DNA from: Corallococcus praedator | GTDB taxonomy: Bacteria > Myxococcota > Myxococcia > Myxococcales > Myxococcaceae | DNA length: 64,000 nt | Direction of reading: 5' to 3' | Assembly: GCF_003612125.1 (NCBI RefSeq) | Contig: NZ_RAWI01000001.1 | Location: forward strand, 39,943 to 103,942 | In this document: positions 1-9,141 of the stretch, in pieces | Numbering within the stretch: position 1 is the first letter of the stretch | How the letters are laid out: every line of letters starts with the position of its first letter | Translations under genes and position numbers: made by a program | The notes under the pieces: generated by a model | Seen by the model: only the letters and a program-made list of their open reading frames with translations | Databases searched by the model: none | Told to the model about the DNA's origin: nothing

Positions 1-1081
1 TGATGGTCTGCGCCATCTGTTGGACGACGCCCTGGATCTCGTTGAGCCCTCCCAGGGTCTGCTGGAGCGCGTCCTCGCCGGTGCGGACCACCTCGTCCGC
101 GCGCTCCGCCACCTCGAGGATGGACTTCGCGCGGCCTGACGCCATCCGGGAGGTCTGGCTGATCTCCTCGATGGTGACACGCGTCTGCTGCAGGGCCGCG
201 GCCTGACGGTTGATCATCGCGCTCTGCTCGGAGGTGTCCGCGTCGAGCCGGCTCGCCGAGTCCTTCAGCACGCCCACGGACCCACGGAGGCTGGATTGGA
301 ACTGCCGCAGCTTCTCCACCATCTTCGAGAACGAGCCCGCCAGTTGGCCCAGCTCATCCTGGGTGGTCACCGACACGACCTGCGCCAGGTCGTTGGACTC
401 GACGATGCGGCCCGTGACGTGCGCCAGGTGCCGCAGGGGCCGCAGCAGCATGAGGGTGTAGGCGAAGTAGCTCAGCAGCACCCCGAGGAACAGGATGACG
501 CCCGCCCAGAGGAGCAGCGCCCACCGCAGGGAGGCGACCTCCGCCGTGATGGCATCGAGGTCCATGCCGACGTGCACCGTGCCCAGCGCGCCGCCGGAGA
601 TGGGGGCCGCCACGTCGATGGCGCGGATGGCATCGCCGTAGGCCGTGAACTCCAGCTCGGGGTTCACCTTCACCCGCTTGCCGTCCGACAGCTCACCGAG
701 GGCCACCGGGTTGAGTCGCTCGATGCCCACGGGAAAGGTGGGGACGAAGGTGTGCGCCACCACCGTCCCATCGGACTCCTCGATGTAGATGTAGCGGACG
801 TTGGCGAGCGTCTGTCCGGAGTCGATGGCGCTCTGGAGCAGGGCGATGTTACCGCCCACGCTCTGCTCGGCGGCCGAGGCCAATGACAGCGCGAGCGCCT
901 CTCCATTCACGGCGAACGCGTTCTGCATCGTCCTGGTCAGCCGGGAGGAGGCCTGGAGCATCAACGTCATGCAGACCAGGAGCGTCACGCCGGCACTGAT
1001 GAACATGAGCTTGGCGGCAAGCCCGAACCGCAATGACAGCGGGTTCCACGGGAACACGCGCTCCTTCCCCGGGCCGCTCAT
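1..1081 (-). CDS. Methyl-accepting chemotaxis protein, C-terminus beyond window
   Basis: Membrane chemoreceptor; 360 codons are visible and the signalling tip lies off the left edge. The ATG at 1081 overlaps the stop of the preceding gene as ATGA, so translation is coupled to the binding protein upstream. Residues about 21-45 are a first membrane helix (LAAKLMFISAGVTLLVC), 45-183 a periplasmic sensor region, 184-210 a second helix. A HAMP linker follows (LLRPLRHLAHVTGRIVE, then TTQDELGQLAGSF), and then the start of a Ser/Thr/Gln-rich methylation-helix coiled coil. That layout fits a chemoreceptor better than a histidine kinase, but the diagnostic hairpin is not in view. The two upstream genes encode solute-binding proteins, so the likely inputs are ligand-loaded periplasmic proteins. 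Confidence 0.88.
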   Translation of the reverse strand, partial: MSGPGKERVFPWNPLSLRFGLAAKLMFISAGVTLLVCMTLMLQASSRLTRTMQNAFAVNGEALALSLASAAEQSVGGNIALLQSAIDSGQTLANVRYIYIEESDGTVVAHTFVPTFPVGIERLNPVALGELSDGKRVKVNPELEFTAYGDAIRAIDVAAPISGGALGTVHVGMDLDAITAEVASLRWALLLWAGVILFLGVLLSYFAYTLMLLRPLRHLAHVTGRIVESNDLAQVVSVTTQDELGQLAGSFSKMVEKLRQFQSSLRGSVGVLKDSASRLDADTSEQSAMINRQAAALQQTRVTIEEISQTSRMASGRAKSILEVAERADEVVRTGEDALQQTLGGLNEIQGVVQQMAQTI

Positions 1082-2349
1082 CGGAGCACCGTGCCTGGCG
1101 CGGACGTCGTCCGCCAGCCTTCGGCCGTGAAGTGGGTGAACCAGACCTTGCTCAGGACCTGGTGCCGGGTGGGTGACAGCTCGCCAACGGCACGCAGCCC
1201 CAGGTCGAACTTCCCCATCGCCTCGGCCGCCTCATGGAAGCGCTGGCGCGTCAGCTCCGGGCCCACCTTGTCCAGGACGGCCAGGAACGCCCGGGCGCTG
1301 AGGTAGCCCTCCAGCGAGCCGAAGCTGTAGAGCGCGGGCGCGGTATAGCCTCCCCCCACTCCCGCGGGGGCCGTGGGGCGGTAGCGCTCCATCGCGGCCC
1401 GGTACTGCTGGACGGCCTCGAGGTCCGTGTCTTCGTAGGACGGGACGACCTGGGTGAAGATGAGGTTGTCCAGCAGCGGCTTTTGCACGCGCTGCTCCTC
1501 GGCGCGCAGGAGCGAGACGAGTGCATCGGCGCCAACCACGGAGGGGCTGTGGATGGGGATGTCCCAGCCGGACAGGCGCGCATCGCGGATCAGCGCGGCG
1601 CAGGCCTGGGAGGTCCCGATGGCGATGATGACGTCCGCGCCGCCGGCGCGCAGCACGTCGAGCTGTGGCCGGGTGCTGGTGGCGTACTCCTGCCCCTTGC
1701 GGTAGGTGGCATCCGCCACCGGCTTGATGCCGTAGTCCTGGAGGGCGCGGAGGATGGCGTCCCGGCCAATGGCGCCGAACGCGTCGTTCTGGACGAACAG
1801 TCCGATGCGGCGGCGGCCCAGGGCGATGAAGGCATCCACGATGGCGCGGATCTCCTGGCGGTAGGAGGCCCGGACGTTGAACACGGCCGGCTCCCAGGGC
1901 GGCTCGCGCTGGGGCTGAGCGCCCGATGCCGGGGCGAAGTAGAGGGCCTGCTCCCGCTGCGAGGCGCGCAGCAGCACGGGGAGGACCTTCATCAGCGTGG
2001 CATCCCCCACCCCACCAAAGAGCGCGAAGACCTGCTGTTCCTTGAGCAGCCGCAGGGCGGCCGGGGCCGCCTGCTCCGGGTTGAACGCGTCATCTGCGGC
2101 GACGATGCGGACCTTCCGGCCGTGGACGCCGCCTGCGTCGTTGGCCTCCGCGAAGGCCGCCGAGGCCCCACGCCACATCTCCACCCCGAGCCCCGCGGAC
2201 GGGCCGCTGAACGCCGCAGGCTGACCGAGCACCACCTCCGTCGCGCTCACGCCCGGGTCCGCCAGCGCCGCCCCGGTGCACGTCAGGGCGCCCAGCAGCA
2301 GCCAGCGGGCCCAGGCCCCAAGGTGCTTCAATTCGCATCGTGAACTCAT
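1078..2349 (-). CDS. Branched-chain amino acid-type ABC substrate-binding protein
   Basis: Periplasmic ligand-binding protein of the LivJ/Peripla_BP_6 type, 423 residues. A signal peptide covers about residues 1-30 (hydrophobic WLLLGALTCTGAALA then DPG). The mature part opens with the family's VVLGQPAAFSGPSAGLG and AFAEANDAGGVHGRKVRI segments, and 'IGTSQACAALIRDARLSGW' lies in the second lobe. A GGAG six bases before the ATG at 2349 supports the start. No permease or ATPase gene lies nearby. The gene sits between another binding protein and a chemoreceptor that overlaps its stop, so it probably works as a sensory co-receptor rather than as part of a transporter (inference). The ligand cannot be read from sequence. 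Confidence 0.9.
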   Translation of the reverse strand: MSSRCELKHLGAWARWLLLGALTCTGAALADPGVSATEVVLGQPAAFSGPSAGLGVEMWRGASAAFAEANDAGGVHGRKVRIVAADDAFNPEQAAPAALRLLKEQQVFALFGGVGDATLMKVLPVLLRASQREQALYFAPASGAQPQREPPWEPAVFNVRASYRQEIRAIVDAFIALGRRRIGLFVQNDAFGAIGRDAILRALQDYGIKPVADATYRKGQEYATSTRPQLDVLRAGGADVIIAIGTSQACAALIRDARLSGWDIPIHSPSVVGADALVSLLRAEEQRVQKPLLDNLIFTQVVPSYEDTDLEAVQQYRAAMERYRPTAPAGVGGGYTAPALYSFGSLEGYLSARAFLAVLDKVGPELTRQRFHEAAEAMGKFDLGLRAVGELSPTRHQVLSKVWFTHFTAEGWRTTSAPGTVLR

Positions 2350-2395
2350 GCGTCGCTCCGTTTGAAGGGGGGCGGGTGAGGGCGCGGAATGCCCG

Positions 2396-3388
2396 TCACT
2401 TGATGGTGGTGAAGCCCGCCTTCACGGCTGCCTGGTACTGCTGACGGATGTCGTTGTAGTTGCTGTCGTCCACCTCGGCGAAGCGGTCGACGAGCGCGTC
2501 ATCGAGGATGCGGCGCCCATCCGGGTCCTTGTTCATCGTGAGGAGGGCCTGCTTGATGCGCTGGCGGACCTCCGCAGGCACCTTGCCCGAGACGACCACC
2601 GGGGGAATGCCCGCGGGCCCGAGCGAGTCGATGACCTTCACCTCGCTGGCCCAGCCGTTGCCGGTCTCCCGGTCGAAGTCGAGGACCAGGCTGTCCACGT
2701 AGCTCGCATCCGCCTTGCCGGTGGCCACCAGGCGGATGGACTCCTCATGCGAGCCCGAGCGGATGACCTTGCCGAAGAAGCCCTGGGTCAGGCCCAGCTT
2801 CAACATCTTGTAGCGGGGCAGGTTGTAGCCTGAGTTCGAGGCCTCCTCGTTGAAGACGAAGGTCGCGCCGCGCAGGTCCTCCAGCTTCTTGAACTTGCTG
2901 TCCTTGCCGACGACGAGGTCCGAGAAATACTTGGGCTTGTTGCCGTAGCGCGCGGCCTTCATCACCGGCGCGGCGAGGAGGTGCACGGCCCCCTTGTTCG
3001 CGTCGTGCTTGAGGACGTAGGGCAGCCCGCAGACGAAGGCGACCTCCACGGCTCCCGCATCGAGCATCTTGTCCACCTCACCGTAGGACTGCCCGGTGAT
3101 GAAGCTGACCTCCGAGCCCAGCTTCTTGCTGAGGTACGTGGCGATGCGGCCGTAGACCGGCATGCCGCTCTCCGACACGAACGCGGCCGTCATGGCCATG
3201 CGCACCTTCGTGGAGGAACCCGGCGCGCTCCTGGCCGCGGAAGCAGCCGGAGCGCTCTTGGGAGCGGGGGCCTGCGCCCAGGCCGGCAGGCTCGCCGCGG
3301 ACACCCCGAGGGACACGAGCAGCGTGGCCATCCGGGCAAGGGGGTAGCGACGCTTCGAGAAGCGGAGGACAGCACGAGCGGGCGTCAT
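2396..3388 (-). CDS. PhnD-like phosphate/phosphonate-type substrate-binding protein
   Basis: Exported solute-binding protein of the PhnD/phosphite-binding family, 330 residues from the ATG at 3388. The N-terminus carries a signal peptide (MATLLVSLGVSAASLPAWAQ) followed by a low-complexity Ala/Ser/Pro linker. Family features: VRMAMTAAFVSESGMPVYGR at the mature start, 'FVCGLPYVL' in lobe 1, 'FVFNEEASNSGYNLPRY' (the Ser-rich phosphonate-binding loop) and 'ADASYVDSLVLDFD'. The start is uncertain: a TTG at 3412 and an ATG at 3331 are also in frame and none has a strong Shine-Dalgarno. It leads the operon, 46 bases before the second binding protein. As there are no transporter genes, a sensing role with the downstream chemoreceptor is plausible. 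Confidence 0.88.
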   Translation of the reverse strand: MTPARAVLRFSKRRYPLARMATLLVSLGVSAASLPAWAQAPAPKSAPAASAARSAPGSSTKVRMAMTAAFVSESGMPVYGRIATYLSKKLGSEVSFITGQSYGEVDKMLDAGAVEVAFVCGLPYVLKHDANKGAVHLLAAPVMKAARYGNKPKYFSDLVVGKDSKFKKLEDLRGATFVFNEEASNSGYNLPRYKMLKLGLTQGFFGKVIRSGSHEESIRLVATGKADASYVDSLVLDFDRETGNGWASEVKVIDSLGPAGIPPVVVSGKVPAEVRQRIKQALLTMNKDPDGRRILDDALVDRFAEVDDSNYNDIRQQYQAAVKAGFTTIK

Positions 3389-3864
3389 GGAGGACTCAGG
3401 GGAAGCAAGCAAGGAAGCAGCCGCTATCCACCGGAAGGCGGATGGAGTGCGGCTGAGGAGACAGGGGCCGTTTTGTTACTCTGTCGTGTCACTTTTGTAA
3501 CATGACTGAAACAACGCAAACCAGAGGCCGATGCCCATTTTGTGAGAATCCATTGGCTTGGGTCGTGTAGTGCGGGGTCACGAAGGACAGTTTGGTGGGT
3601 TTCGACCTGGGTGCGAAAAGCCCGGCCCTCGCGACGTCTTCCTGGCAGCCCTGCGCACCAGGCGGTTCGTGGCCAATCACAACCCATCGGGTGAGCCAGA
3701 CACGTAAATCCATGGCTGGGACGCCCATCCGCATCTGTCGTTGGGAGAGATGAGGTGAGACGCGACAGGTAGTGCCCGATGACATCCGCACCCCCAGGCC
3801 GCTGGGTGCGCTCCGGCCGTCTTCTGGACAGAGGTGGCATATCGGGGCACACGTAGGCACACCG
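3389..3864. promoter_or_regulatory. Divergent intergenic region between the binding-protein operon and mtgA
   Basis: About 475 bases without a convincing gene; the open frames here have poor codon bias. Bases 3471-3545 are much more AT-rich than the surroundings and contain two near-copies of TTTTGTTAC/TTTTGTAAC about 22 bases apart, arranged so that GTTAC and GTAAC also form an inverted pair. This is where promoters for the leftward operon, and perhaps an operator, would be expected. No sigma-70 boxes can be assigned with confidence. Confidence 0.4.
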
Positions 3865-4764
3865 ATGGCCTCCCGACCGCCCCCTGCGCGAGCCTCCTCC
3901 GTCCGGACGCAGAAGACGAAGCAGCTGACCTCTGGCGCCCGGCGCGTCGTGGGCAAGCGCTCCAGCCCGGGCTGGGGGCGCTGGGCGCTCGGTGGGTGGC
4001 TGATGCTCGTCCTCTGGCTCAGCGTGGAGTACGTGCGGCTGCCTGACGTGAGCACGCTGCGGACGCAGAACCCTCCCATCACCGCGCTCATGGCGCAGCG
4101 AGCCGAGGAGGCGCGCGAGGCGGGCAGGAAGCCCCGCGTGCGCCAGGCCTGGGTCTCCCTGGGCGCGGTGGCCCCTCACGTGACGGACGCCGTGCTGGTC
4201 TCCGAAGACGCGCGCTTCTACCGTCACGAGGGCGTGGACTGGACCGAGGTGGAGAATGCCCTGGAGCAGTCAGTGCGCGAGGCGCGCCTGGGGCGCGGTG
4301 CCTCCACCCTCACGCAGCAACTGGCGAAGAACCTCTACCTCTCCACGGACCGCAGCCTGCTGCGCAAGGGCAAGGAGCTGTTGCTCGCGCGCCGGCTGGA
4401 GGAGCACCTGTCCAAGCAGCGCATCCTCGCGCTGTACGTGAACGTCGTGGAGTGGGGCGAGGGTGTCTACGGCATCGAGGCGGCGGCGCGCGAACACTTC
4501 GGCACTTCGGCCCGGGCGCTCAGCGTGGCGCAGGGTGCGATGCTCGCGGCCATGCTGCCCGCCCCGCGCCGCTGGCTGCCGGCCCAGCGTCCCGAAGCCC
4601 TGCGCACCCGAGCCGGAGTCATCCTCGTGAGGCTGGAGCGCGAGGGGCGCATCAGCGCCGCGCAAGCCCGCGAGGCCCAGGCCGAACTCGCGCGCTTCTT
4701 CGGCGCAGTGCCCGCGCCCGGCCTGGTGGCGGAGGCTGGCGCCGGGTTGCCCGCGGGAAGCTGA
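3865..4764 (+). CDS. mtgA: Monofunctional biosynthetic peptidoglycan transglycosylase
   Basis: Glycosyltransferase family 51 enzyme that polymerises lipid II into glycan strands at the outer face of the inner membrane; 299 residues. After a basic N-terminus comes one membrane anchor (GWLMLVLWLSVEYVRL). The GT51 motifs then follow in order: EDARFYRHEGVDW with the catalytic Glu, GASTLTQQLAKNLYL, RKGKELLLARRLEEHLSKQRIL, and NVVEWGEGVYGIEAAAREHF. There is no transpeptidase domain and the length is slightly above typical MtgA because of the N-terminal extension. The ATG at 3865 is chosen because an upstream in-frame start at 3772 adds only an unlikely Arg/Pro-rich leader. Confidence 0.92.
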   Translation: MASRPPPARASSVRTQKTKQLTSGARRVVGKRSSPGWGRWALGGWLMLVLWLSVEYVRLPDVSTLRTQNPPITALMAQRAEEAREAGRKPRVRQAWVSLGAVAPHVTDAVLVSEDARFYRHEGVDWTEVENALEQSVREARLGRGASTLTQQLAKNLYLSTDRSLLRKGKELLLARRLEEHLSKQRILALYVNVVEWGEGVYGIEAAAREHFGTSARALSVAQGAMLAAMLPAPRRWLPAQRPEALRTRAGVILVRLEREGRISAAQAREAQAELARFFGAVPAPGLVAEAGAGLPAGS

Positions 4765-4783
4765 GCCGCAAGCACCGAGTCAG

Positions 4784-4803
4784 GGCCGCATGAGTGTGCG
4801 GCC
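4784..4803. terminator. Weak stem-loop between convergent genes
   Basis: GGCCGC and GCGGCC form a perfect 6-bp stem with an 8-base loop, 20 bases after the mtgA stop and before the convergent glycosyltransferase gene. There is no T tract, so it would be at best a weak bidirectional terminator. Confidence 0.3.
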
Positions 4804-4845
4804 GGTCGATACAGCCCCGGCGGTAGACGCGACCGTGACGTCCTC

Positions 4846-6399
4846 TCAGCGCCGGACCGAAAAGAAGAAGGTCGCCGCGCAGGTCGGGCAGTACTCGATG
4901 GTGGCCGGGGCAGGATTCGCACAGCTCCAGCCTTCTGCCTGCCGGAGGAACTCGAGCGGCTGCTGGATGAAGAAGTCGCCCTCGTAGTGGCAGATGCCCT
5001 CGCGCTTCAGCAGCGCATAGACGGGGGCGATGTCCTGCAGGTGCTTGGAGGTCTCCTTCCGCCAGCCAATCCTGAAGTCCAGGGGAGGACGTGGCGGCGA
5101 GCCCAGGTTCCACCAGGCCACCGCCTGGGTGGCCGCCGCGAAGACGAGGGAGACGGCGAGCAGCCGCGTCCGGATCCGCGGGAGGTGGCTCGGGATGAGC
5201 ACGGCTCCCGCGTAGAAGAGCGCCAGGGTCAGCAGCAGGTAATGGCGCGGAGACTCCCGGCTGGTGAAGAGCGGGAAGCAGGCCGCGTAGAGGGGCAGCA
5301 CGAGGGCCCAGAACGCGCCGTGGGGGTCGGTGGCATCCTGACGGAAGGCCCTGACCGTGCGAAGGCACGCGACCACGACGGCGACGATCAACACGCCCAC
5401 GAAGAGCAGCCCCGCGATGCGGAGCGCCAGCGGCGGCACATAGCCAAACAGCCGACGGTAGAGCACGTCGTTGCCGAGCACGCCCAGGAGCCCGATGGCG
5501 TGCATGATCAGGAACGGCACCAGCACCACCATGAGCCAGACATGGGGCTTGCGTACGCGCGAGCCCTCCAAGCGGGCGGAGCACCACGCCTGAAGGGAGG
5601 GTGTGTGGCGTTCGAGGACGGGCACCAGCGCCCGCCACAGCCCGGTGGCCAGCAGTGGCAGCGCCACGAGCGATGACAGGACGAGGGTGGGGTGGTGCCG
5701 GAAGGAATCATCGTCCAGCCGCCACTGGAGCACGCAGGCGATGAACACCGGGGCCAGGCCCACCGCGTTGAGCACGAAGAAGCGGGAGGTGGGGGCGCTC
5801 GCACGGCCACGCCACCAGAGCACCGCCGAGGCCAGCGCGAACGCCAGGCTCCAGGAGACGAAGACGAAGTGGTTCAGCACGCCCACGAGGCTCACCGCGA
5901 AGAACAGGAACGCGGTGAGTGCGCTGGTGCTCCCACGGACCAGGAACGCGTGCGCCACCGCGACGAGGCACGCCATGCCGAAGAGGTTCCAGGCCATCAC
6001 CTCCCAGGCGATCCGGGCCTCCAACAGCAGGAGCAGCGACGTGCAGCACAGCGCCACGAACAGCCCCGCGGAGCGCGCCGACTGGCGGAGCAGCAACAGC
6101 AGGAGGATGCCCAGCCCCGCTACGTTCAGGATCAGGCCTGGGAGCCGGAGCGACTCGACCGAAGCGCCTCGCGCCTTGAAGACAAGCGAGAGCGCGTAGG
6201 GATAGAGGCTCCCCGCGTAGTACCTCATCCCATGGAGCGTGAAGAAGCCTCGCTCCAGGTGCTCCAGGGCCCGGAGCCCCGCCCACGCTTCATCCGCGTG
6301 CAGCCCGGGAAAGGAGGCGAAGTCATGCACCATCATCACGGCGGCGGAGAGCCCGAGCGCGAGGAGGACAGTGGTCTGGAGGACTGCTCGGGTACCCAT
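4846..6399 (-). CDS. GT-C family (PMT/ArnT-like) membrane glycosyltransferase
   Basis: Polytopic inner-membrane protein of 517 residues with roughly ten hydrophobic helices. It resembles glycosyltransferase family 39/83 enzymes, which use polyprenyl-phosphate sugars. The key sign is an acidic pair in the first outer loop, FPGLHADEAWAGL, corresponding to the catalytic Asp/Glu of GT-C enzymes, followed by the conserved loop 'GSLYPYALSLVFKARG'. A soluble C-terminal stretch contains four Cys (CHYEG, WSCANP, EYCPTCAATFFFS), unusual for the family and perhaps a disulfide or metal site. The ATG at 6399 is chosen because the 99 upstream in-frame residues are Arg-rich and lack coding character. The acceptor is unknown and no polysaccharide cluster is adjacent. 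Confidence 0.75.
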   Translation of the reverse strand: MGTRAVLQTTVLLALGLSAAVMMVHDFASFPGLHADEAWAGLRALEHLERGFFTLHGMRYYAGSLYPYALSLVFKARGASVESLRLPGLILNVAGLGILLLLLLRQSARSAGLFVALCCTSLLLLLEARIAWEVMAWNLFGMACLVAVAHAFLVRGSTSALTAFLFFAVSLVGVLNHFVFVSWSLAFALASAVLWWRGRASAPTSRFFVLNAVGLAPVFIACVLQWRLDDDSFRHHPTLVLSSLVALPLLATGLWRALVPVLERHTPSLQAWCSARLEGSRVRKPHVWLMVVLVPFLIMHAIGLLGVLGNDVLYRRLFGYVPPLALRIAGLLFVGVLIVAVVVACLRTVRAFRQDATDPHGAFWALVLPLYAACFPLFTSRESPRHYLLLTLALFYAGAVLIPSHLPRIRTRLLAVSLVFAAATQAVAWWNLGSPPRPPLDFRIGWRKETSKHLQDIAPVYALLKREGICHYEGDFFIQQPLEFLRQAEGWSCANPAPATIEYCPTCAATFFFSVRR

Positions 6400-6678
6400 C
6401 GCGCTTCCGCTGCCGGAGCGCGCGCAAGCTAGCGCACGCCTTCTCGAACTGTCGACCCCTCGCGCAAGCCACGACACCCGCGTCCGCTGGGAGCGCCCGC
6501 GCGCGTGCCAGTCCTGGCACGTTCCGGAGTGAAGTCCGCGACGGACCGGCCCCCTCCGTCGCGCAAGCGCTGGAGGTGACAGGGGATTCACCCCCGCGAA
6601 GGTCCTGGCCCCGGGGTTGCTCAGGGTGCTCGCGTCGCGTCGGAAGCAACCGGCGCGCGTGACCCCGAGTGCAATCGC

Positions 6679-9030
6679 ATGCATCGAGCACCCCATTGGA
6701 AGCAGTCCCTGCGGTCCCTGCTCCTCGTCCCCCTCATGGCGGGACTCGTCCCGGGCTGTGACGCCGGCGAAGCGCCCCCCGAGCCAGCCGCGCCGCCACC
6801 TGCGACGCGGACCCGGGCCGTCGCGCTCGACACCGCGCCGACGCCCAAGCAGGTCATCCTGGAGCCGGAAGCGGACACGTATGTCTGGTCGAGCCTGTCA
6901 GGGACGAACTACGGCACGTCGACGAGCCTGTTTGTGGACCGGAACTCCGGTGAGGCCTACCTGCGCTTCAACCTCAGCGGCATCCCGGCAGGAGCCCACA
7001 TCGCCTCGGTCATGCTGAAGGCGCTGGCCTACGACGGCTATGCCGATGGCGGCGACGGCAGCGTCTACGCGCACCTGGTGCCCGACGACACCTGGAGCGA
7101 GACCGGCATGACCTGGGCCAATCGGCCTCCGGTGAGCGGCAGCGATCTGGGCTCCTGGTGGCTCTGGTACGGCAGCACCAGACCCGCCCCCCTGCAGGTC
7201 GGCCTCAACTTCAGCCCGAAGCTGAAGGCACCGGTGCAGCAGGCCCTGGACTCGGATCAGCGCATCTCCCTGCGGCTGAAGTCCCCGGGCTACAAGACGG
7301 TGTACCGCTCGCGCGAGCACGCCGTCGCCAGCGAGCGGCCCCAGCTCATCGTCAACTACTTCGAGCCCGGGGACCCGCAGGTGACGTCGGACCTCCAGGT
7401 GGTGGCCCTCTACCCGATGGCGGACGCGCAGGTCCTGGCGGGCAGTCCCAACACCAACTCCGGCACATCCCCGGGCCTGACCGTCGATCGGACCGCGGCG
7501 GAGACCTTCCTGCGCTTCGGCCTGGGCAGCGTCCCGTCCAACGCGCAGGTGGTCGCCGTCTCCCTGGTGGCCACGTCGTATGACGGCACCGCCTACGATG
7601 GGGCGGACGGCAACGTCTACACGCGACTGGTCTCCGACAACACGTGGAGCGAGACCGGCATCACCTGGAACAACCGGCCCGCCGCCTCCAGTGAGGACTT
7701 CGGCTCGTGGCTGTTGTGGAACCGCAGTGGCCAGTACACGACCCAGGCGGGCGTCAACTCGAGCCCGAAGCTGGTGGCGCCCGTGCAGCAGGCGCTGGGC
7801 TCGGACGGGATGGTCTCCTTGCGGCTGGATTCTCCCGGGTACCGGACGCTGTACCACTCGCGTGAGTACACCAACACCGCGGTCCGCTGGCCGCACCTGC
7901 TCGTCTCCTACTTCGTGCCGCCCCCGTGCCCCACGCCCAAAGCCTCCACGCCCACGCAGGTCGTCCTGGAGCCCGAGGCGGACACGTATGTCTCGTCGCG
8001 CCTGCCGCAGGCGAACTTCGGCACGTCCGACCTGCTCCTCAGTCCGGACGAGGAGGCGTACCTGCGCTTCAACCTCAGCGGCATCCCGGCGGGGGCTCGC
8101 GTCGCCTCGGTCATGCTGAAGGCCCTGGCGTATGACGGCTACGCCAACGGCGGTGACGGCAGCGTCTACGCGCACCTGGTGCCCGACGACACCTGGCTCG
8201 AAACGGGCATGGTCTGGGCCAACCGGCCTCCGGTGAGCGGCAGCGACCTGGGCTCCTGGTGGCTCTGGTACAACGACGTCGACACGCTGCAGGTCGGCCT
8301 CAACTTCGACCCGAAGCTGAAGGCGCCGGTGCAGCAGGCCCTGGACTCGGATCAGCGCATCTCCCTGCGGCTGAAATCCCCCGGCTACAAGACGGTGTAC
8401 CGCTCACGCGAATACGCCATCGCCAGCGAGCGGCCCCAGCTCATCGTCAACTACTTCGAGCCCGGGGATCCGCAAGTGACGTCGGACCTTCAGGCGGTGG
8501 CCCTCTCGCCGGTGGCGGATGCACAGGTCCTGATGAGCAACCCCAACGCGAACTTCGGCACGTCCACGGGCCTGACCGTCGACCGGGCGGACGCGGAGAC
8601 CTTCCTGCGTTTCAATCTCGGCGCCATTCCCGCCACCGCGCAGGTGGCCTCCGTCGTCCTGGTGACCACGTCCCCTGGCAGCGACGCCACCGCCGGCATG
8701 GACGCCAATGTCTACACGCGGCTGGTCTCCAACGACACCTGGAGTGAGACGACCCTCAACTGGAACAACCGGCCCTCCAGCTCCGGCTGTGAGCTGGGCT
8801 CGTGGCAGTTCCCGACCCGCGCCGTGCCGTACACGACCCAGGCGGGCATCAACGCGAGCCCGAAGCTGGTGGCGCCCGTACAGCAGGCCCTGGAGTCGGA
8901 CCGGATGATCTCCTTGCGGCTCGACTCCGCAGGGTCCCGCTCGCTGTACCACTCGCGTGAGTACACGAACACGCAGGTTCGCTGGCCTCGGCTGCTCGTC
9001 TATTACACGGAGCCCACCTTGACGCCTTGA
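6679..9030 (+). CDS. DNRLRE-domain surface lipoprotein with four repeats
   Basis: Exported lipoprotein of 783 residues. The signal (SLLLVPLMAGLVPGC) puts the lipidated Cys at residue 27, then a Pro/Ala-rich linker. The remainder is four beta-sandwich DNRLRE units of about 170-180 residues (near 55-225, 240-410, 430-600 and 610-780). Each has the signature 'ADTYVWS..NYGTS..LFVDR', 'EAYLRFNLSGIPAGA', 'DDTWSETGMTWANRPP' and a closing 'YRSREH..RPQLIVNY'. Units 1 and 3 and units 2 and 4 are closest to each other in both protein and DNA, showing a past two-unit duplication. DNRLRE modules occur in secreted adhesive and structural proteins; no catalytic residues are recognised. Confidence 0.85.
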   Translation: MHRAPHWKQSLRSLLLVPLMAGLVPGCDAGEAPPEPAAPPPATRTRAVALDTAPTPKQVILEPEADTYVWSSLSGTNYGTSTSLFVDRNSGEAYLRFNLSGIPAGAHIASVMLKALAYDGYADGGDGSVYAHLVPDDTWSETGMTWANRPPVSGSDLGSWWLWYGSTRPAPLQVGLNFSPKLKAPVQQALDSDQRISLRLKSPGYKTVYRSREHAVASERPQLIVNYFEPGDPQVTSDLQVVALYPMADAQVLAGSPNTNSGTSPGLTVDRTAAETFLRFGLGSVPSNAQVVAVSLVATSYDGTAYDGADGNVYTRLVSDNTWSETGITWNNRPAASSEDFGSWLLWNRSGQYTTQAGVNSSPKLVAPVQQALGSDGMVSLRLDSPGYRTLYHSREYTNTAVRWPHLLVSYFVPPPCPTPKASTPTQVVLEPEADTYVSSRLPQANFGTSDLLLSPDEEAYLRFNLSGIPAGARVASVMLKALAYDGYANGGDGSVYAHLVPDDTWLETGMVWANRPPVSGSDLGSWWLWYNDVDTLQVGLNFDPKLKAPVQQALDSDQRISLRLKSPGYKTVYRSREYAIASERPQLIVNYFEPGDPQVTSDLQAVALSPVADAQVLMSNPNANFGTSTGLTVDRADAETFLRFNLGAIPATAQVASVVLVTTSPGSDATAGMDANVYTRLVSNDTWSETTLNWNNRPSSSGCELGSWQFPTRAVPYTTQAGINASPKLVAPVQQALESDRMISLRLDSAGSRSLYHSREYTNTQVRWPRLLVYYTEPTLTP
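6841..9005 (+). repeat. Two tandem ~1.1-kb copies inside the DNRLRE gene
   Basis: Bases about 6841-7910 and 7960-9005 are two successive copies of a two-module block. Long stretches match almost base for base, for example the codons for LNFSPKLKAPVQQALDSDQR in copy 1 and LNFDPKLKAPVQQALDSDQR in copy 2. The copies could recombine to shorten or lengthen the protein by two modules. Confidence 0.75.
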
Positions 9031-9043
9031 GGTGGGGCCGGTC

Positions 9044-9077
9044 GGTGCGTCCCGTCCTGATGCTGGAGGGGCGCACC
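9044..9077 (+). terminator. Stem-loop after the DNRLRE gene
   Basis: GGTGCGTCCC pairs with GGGGCGCACC over 10 bp (one G-T pair) with a 14-base loop, starting 14 bases after the stop. No T run follows. Confidence 0.45.
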
Positions 9078-9141
9078 GGACGGCCGCCGTTTCGCCGTGG
9101 AGAAGGGGGCTGGGCGTTGGGGTAGCGTGCGCTCCGTTCCC

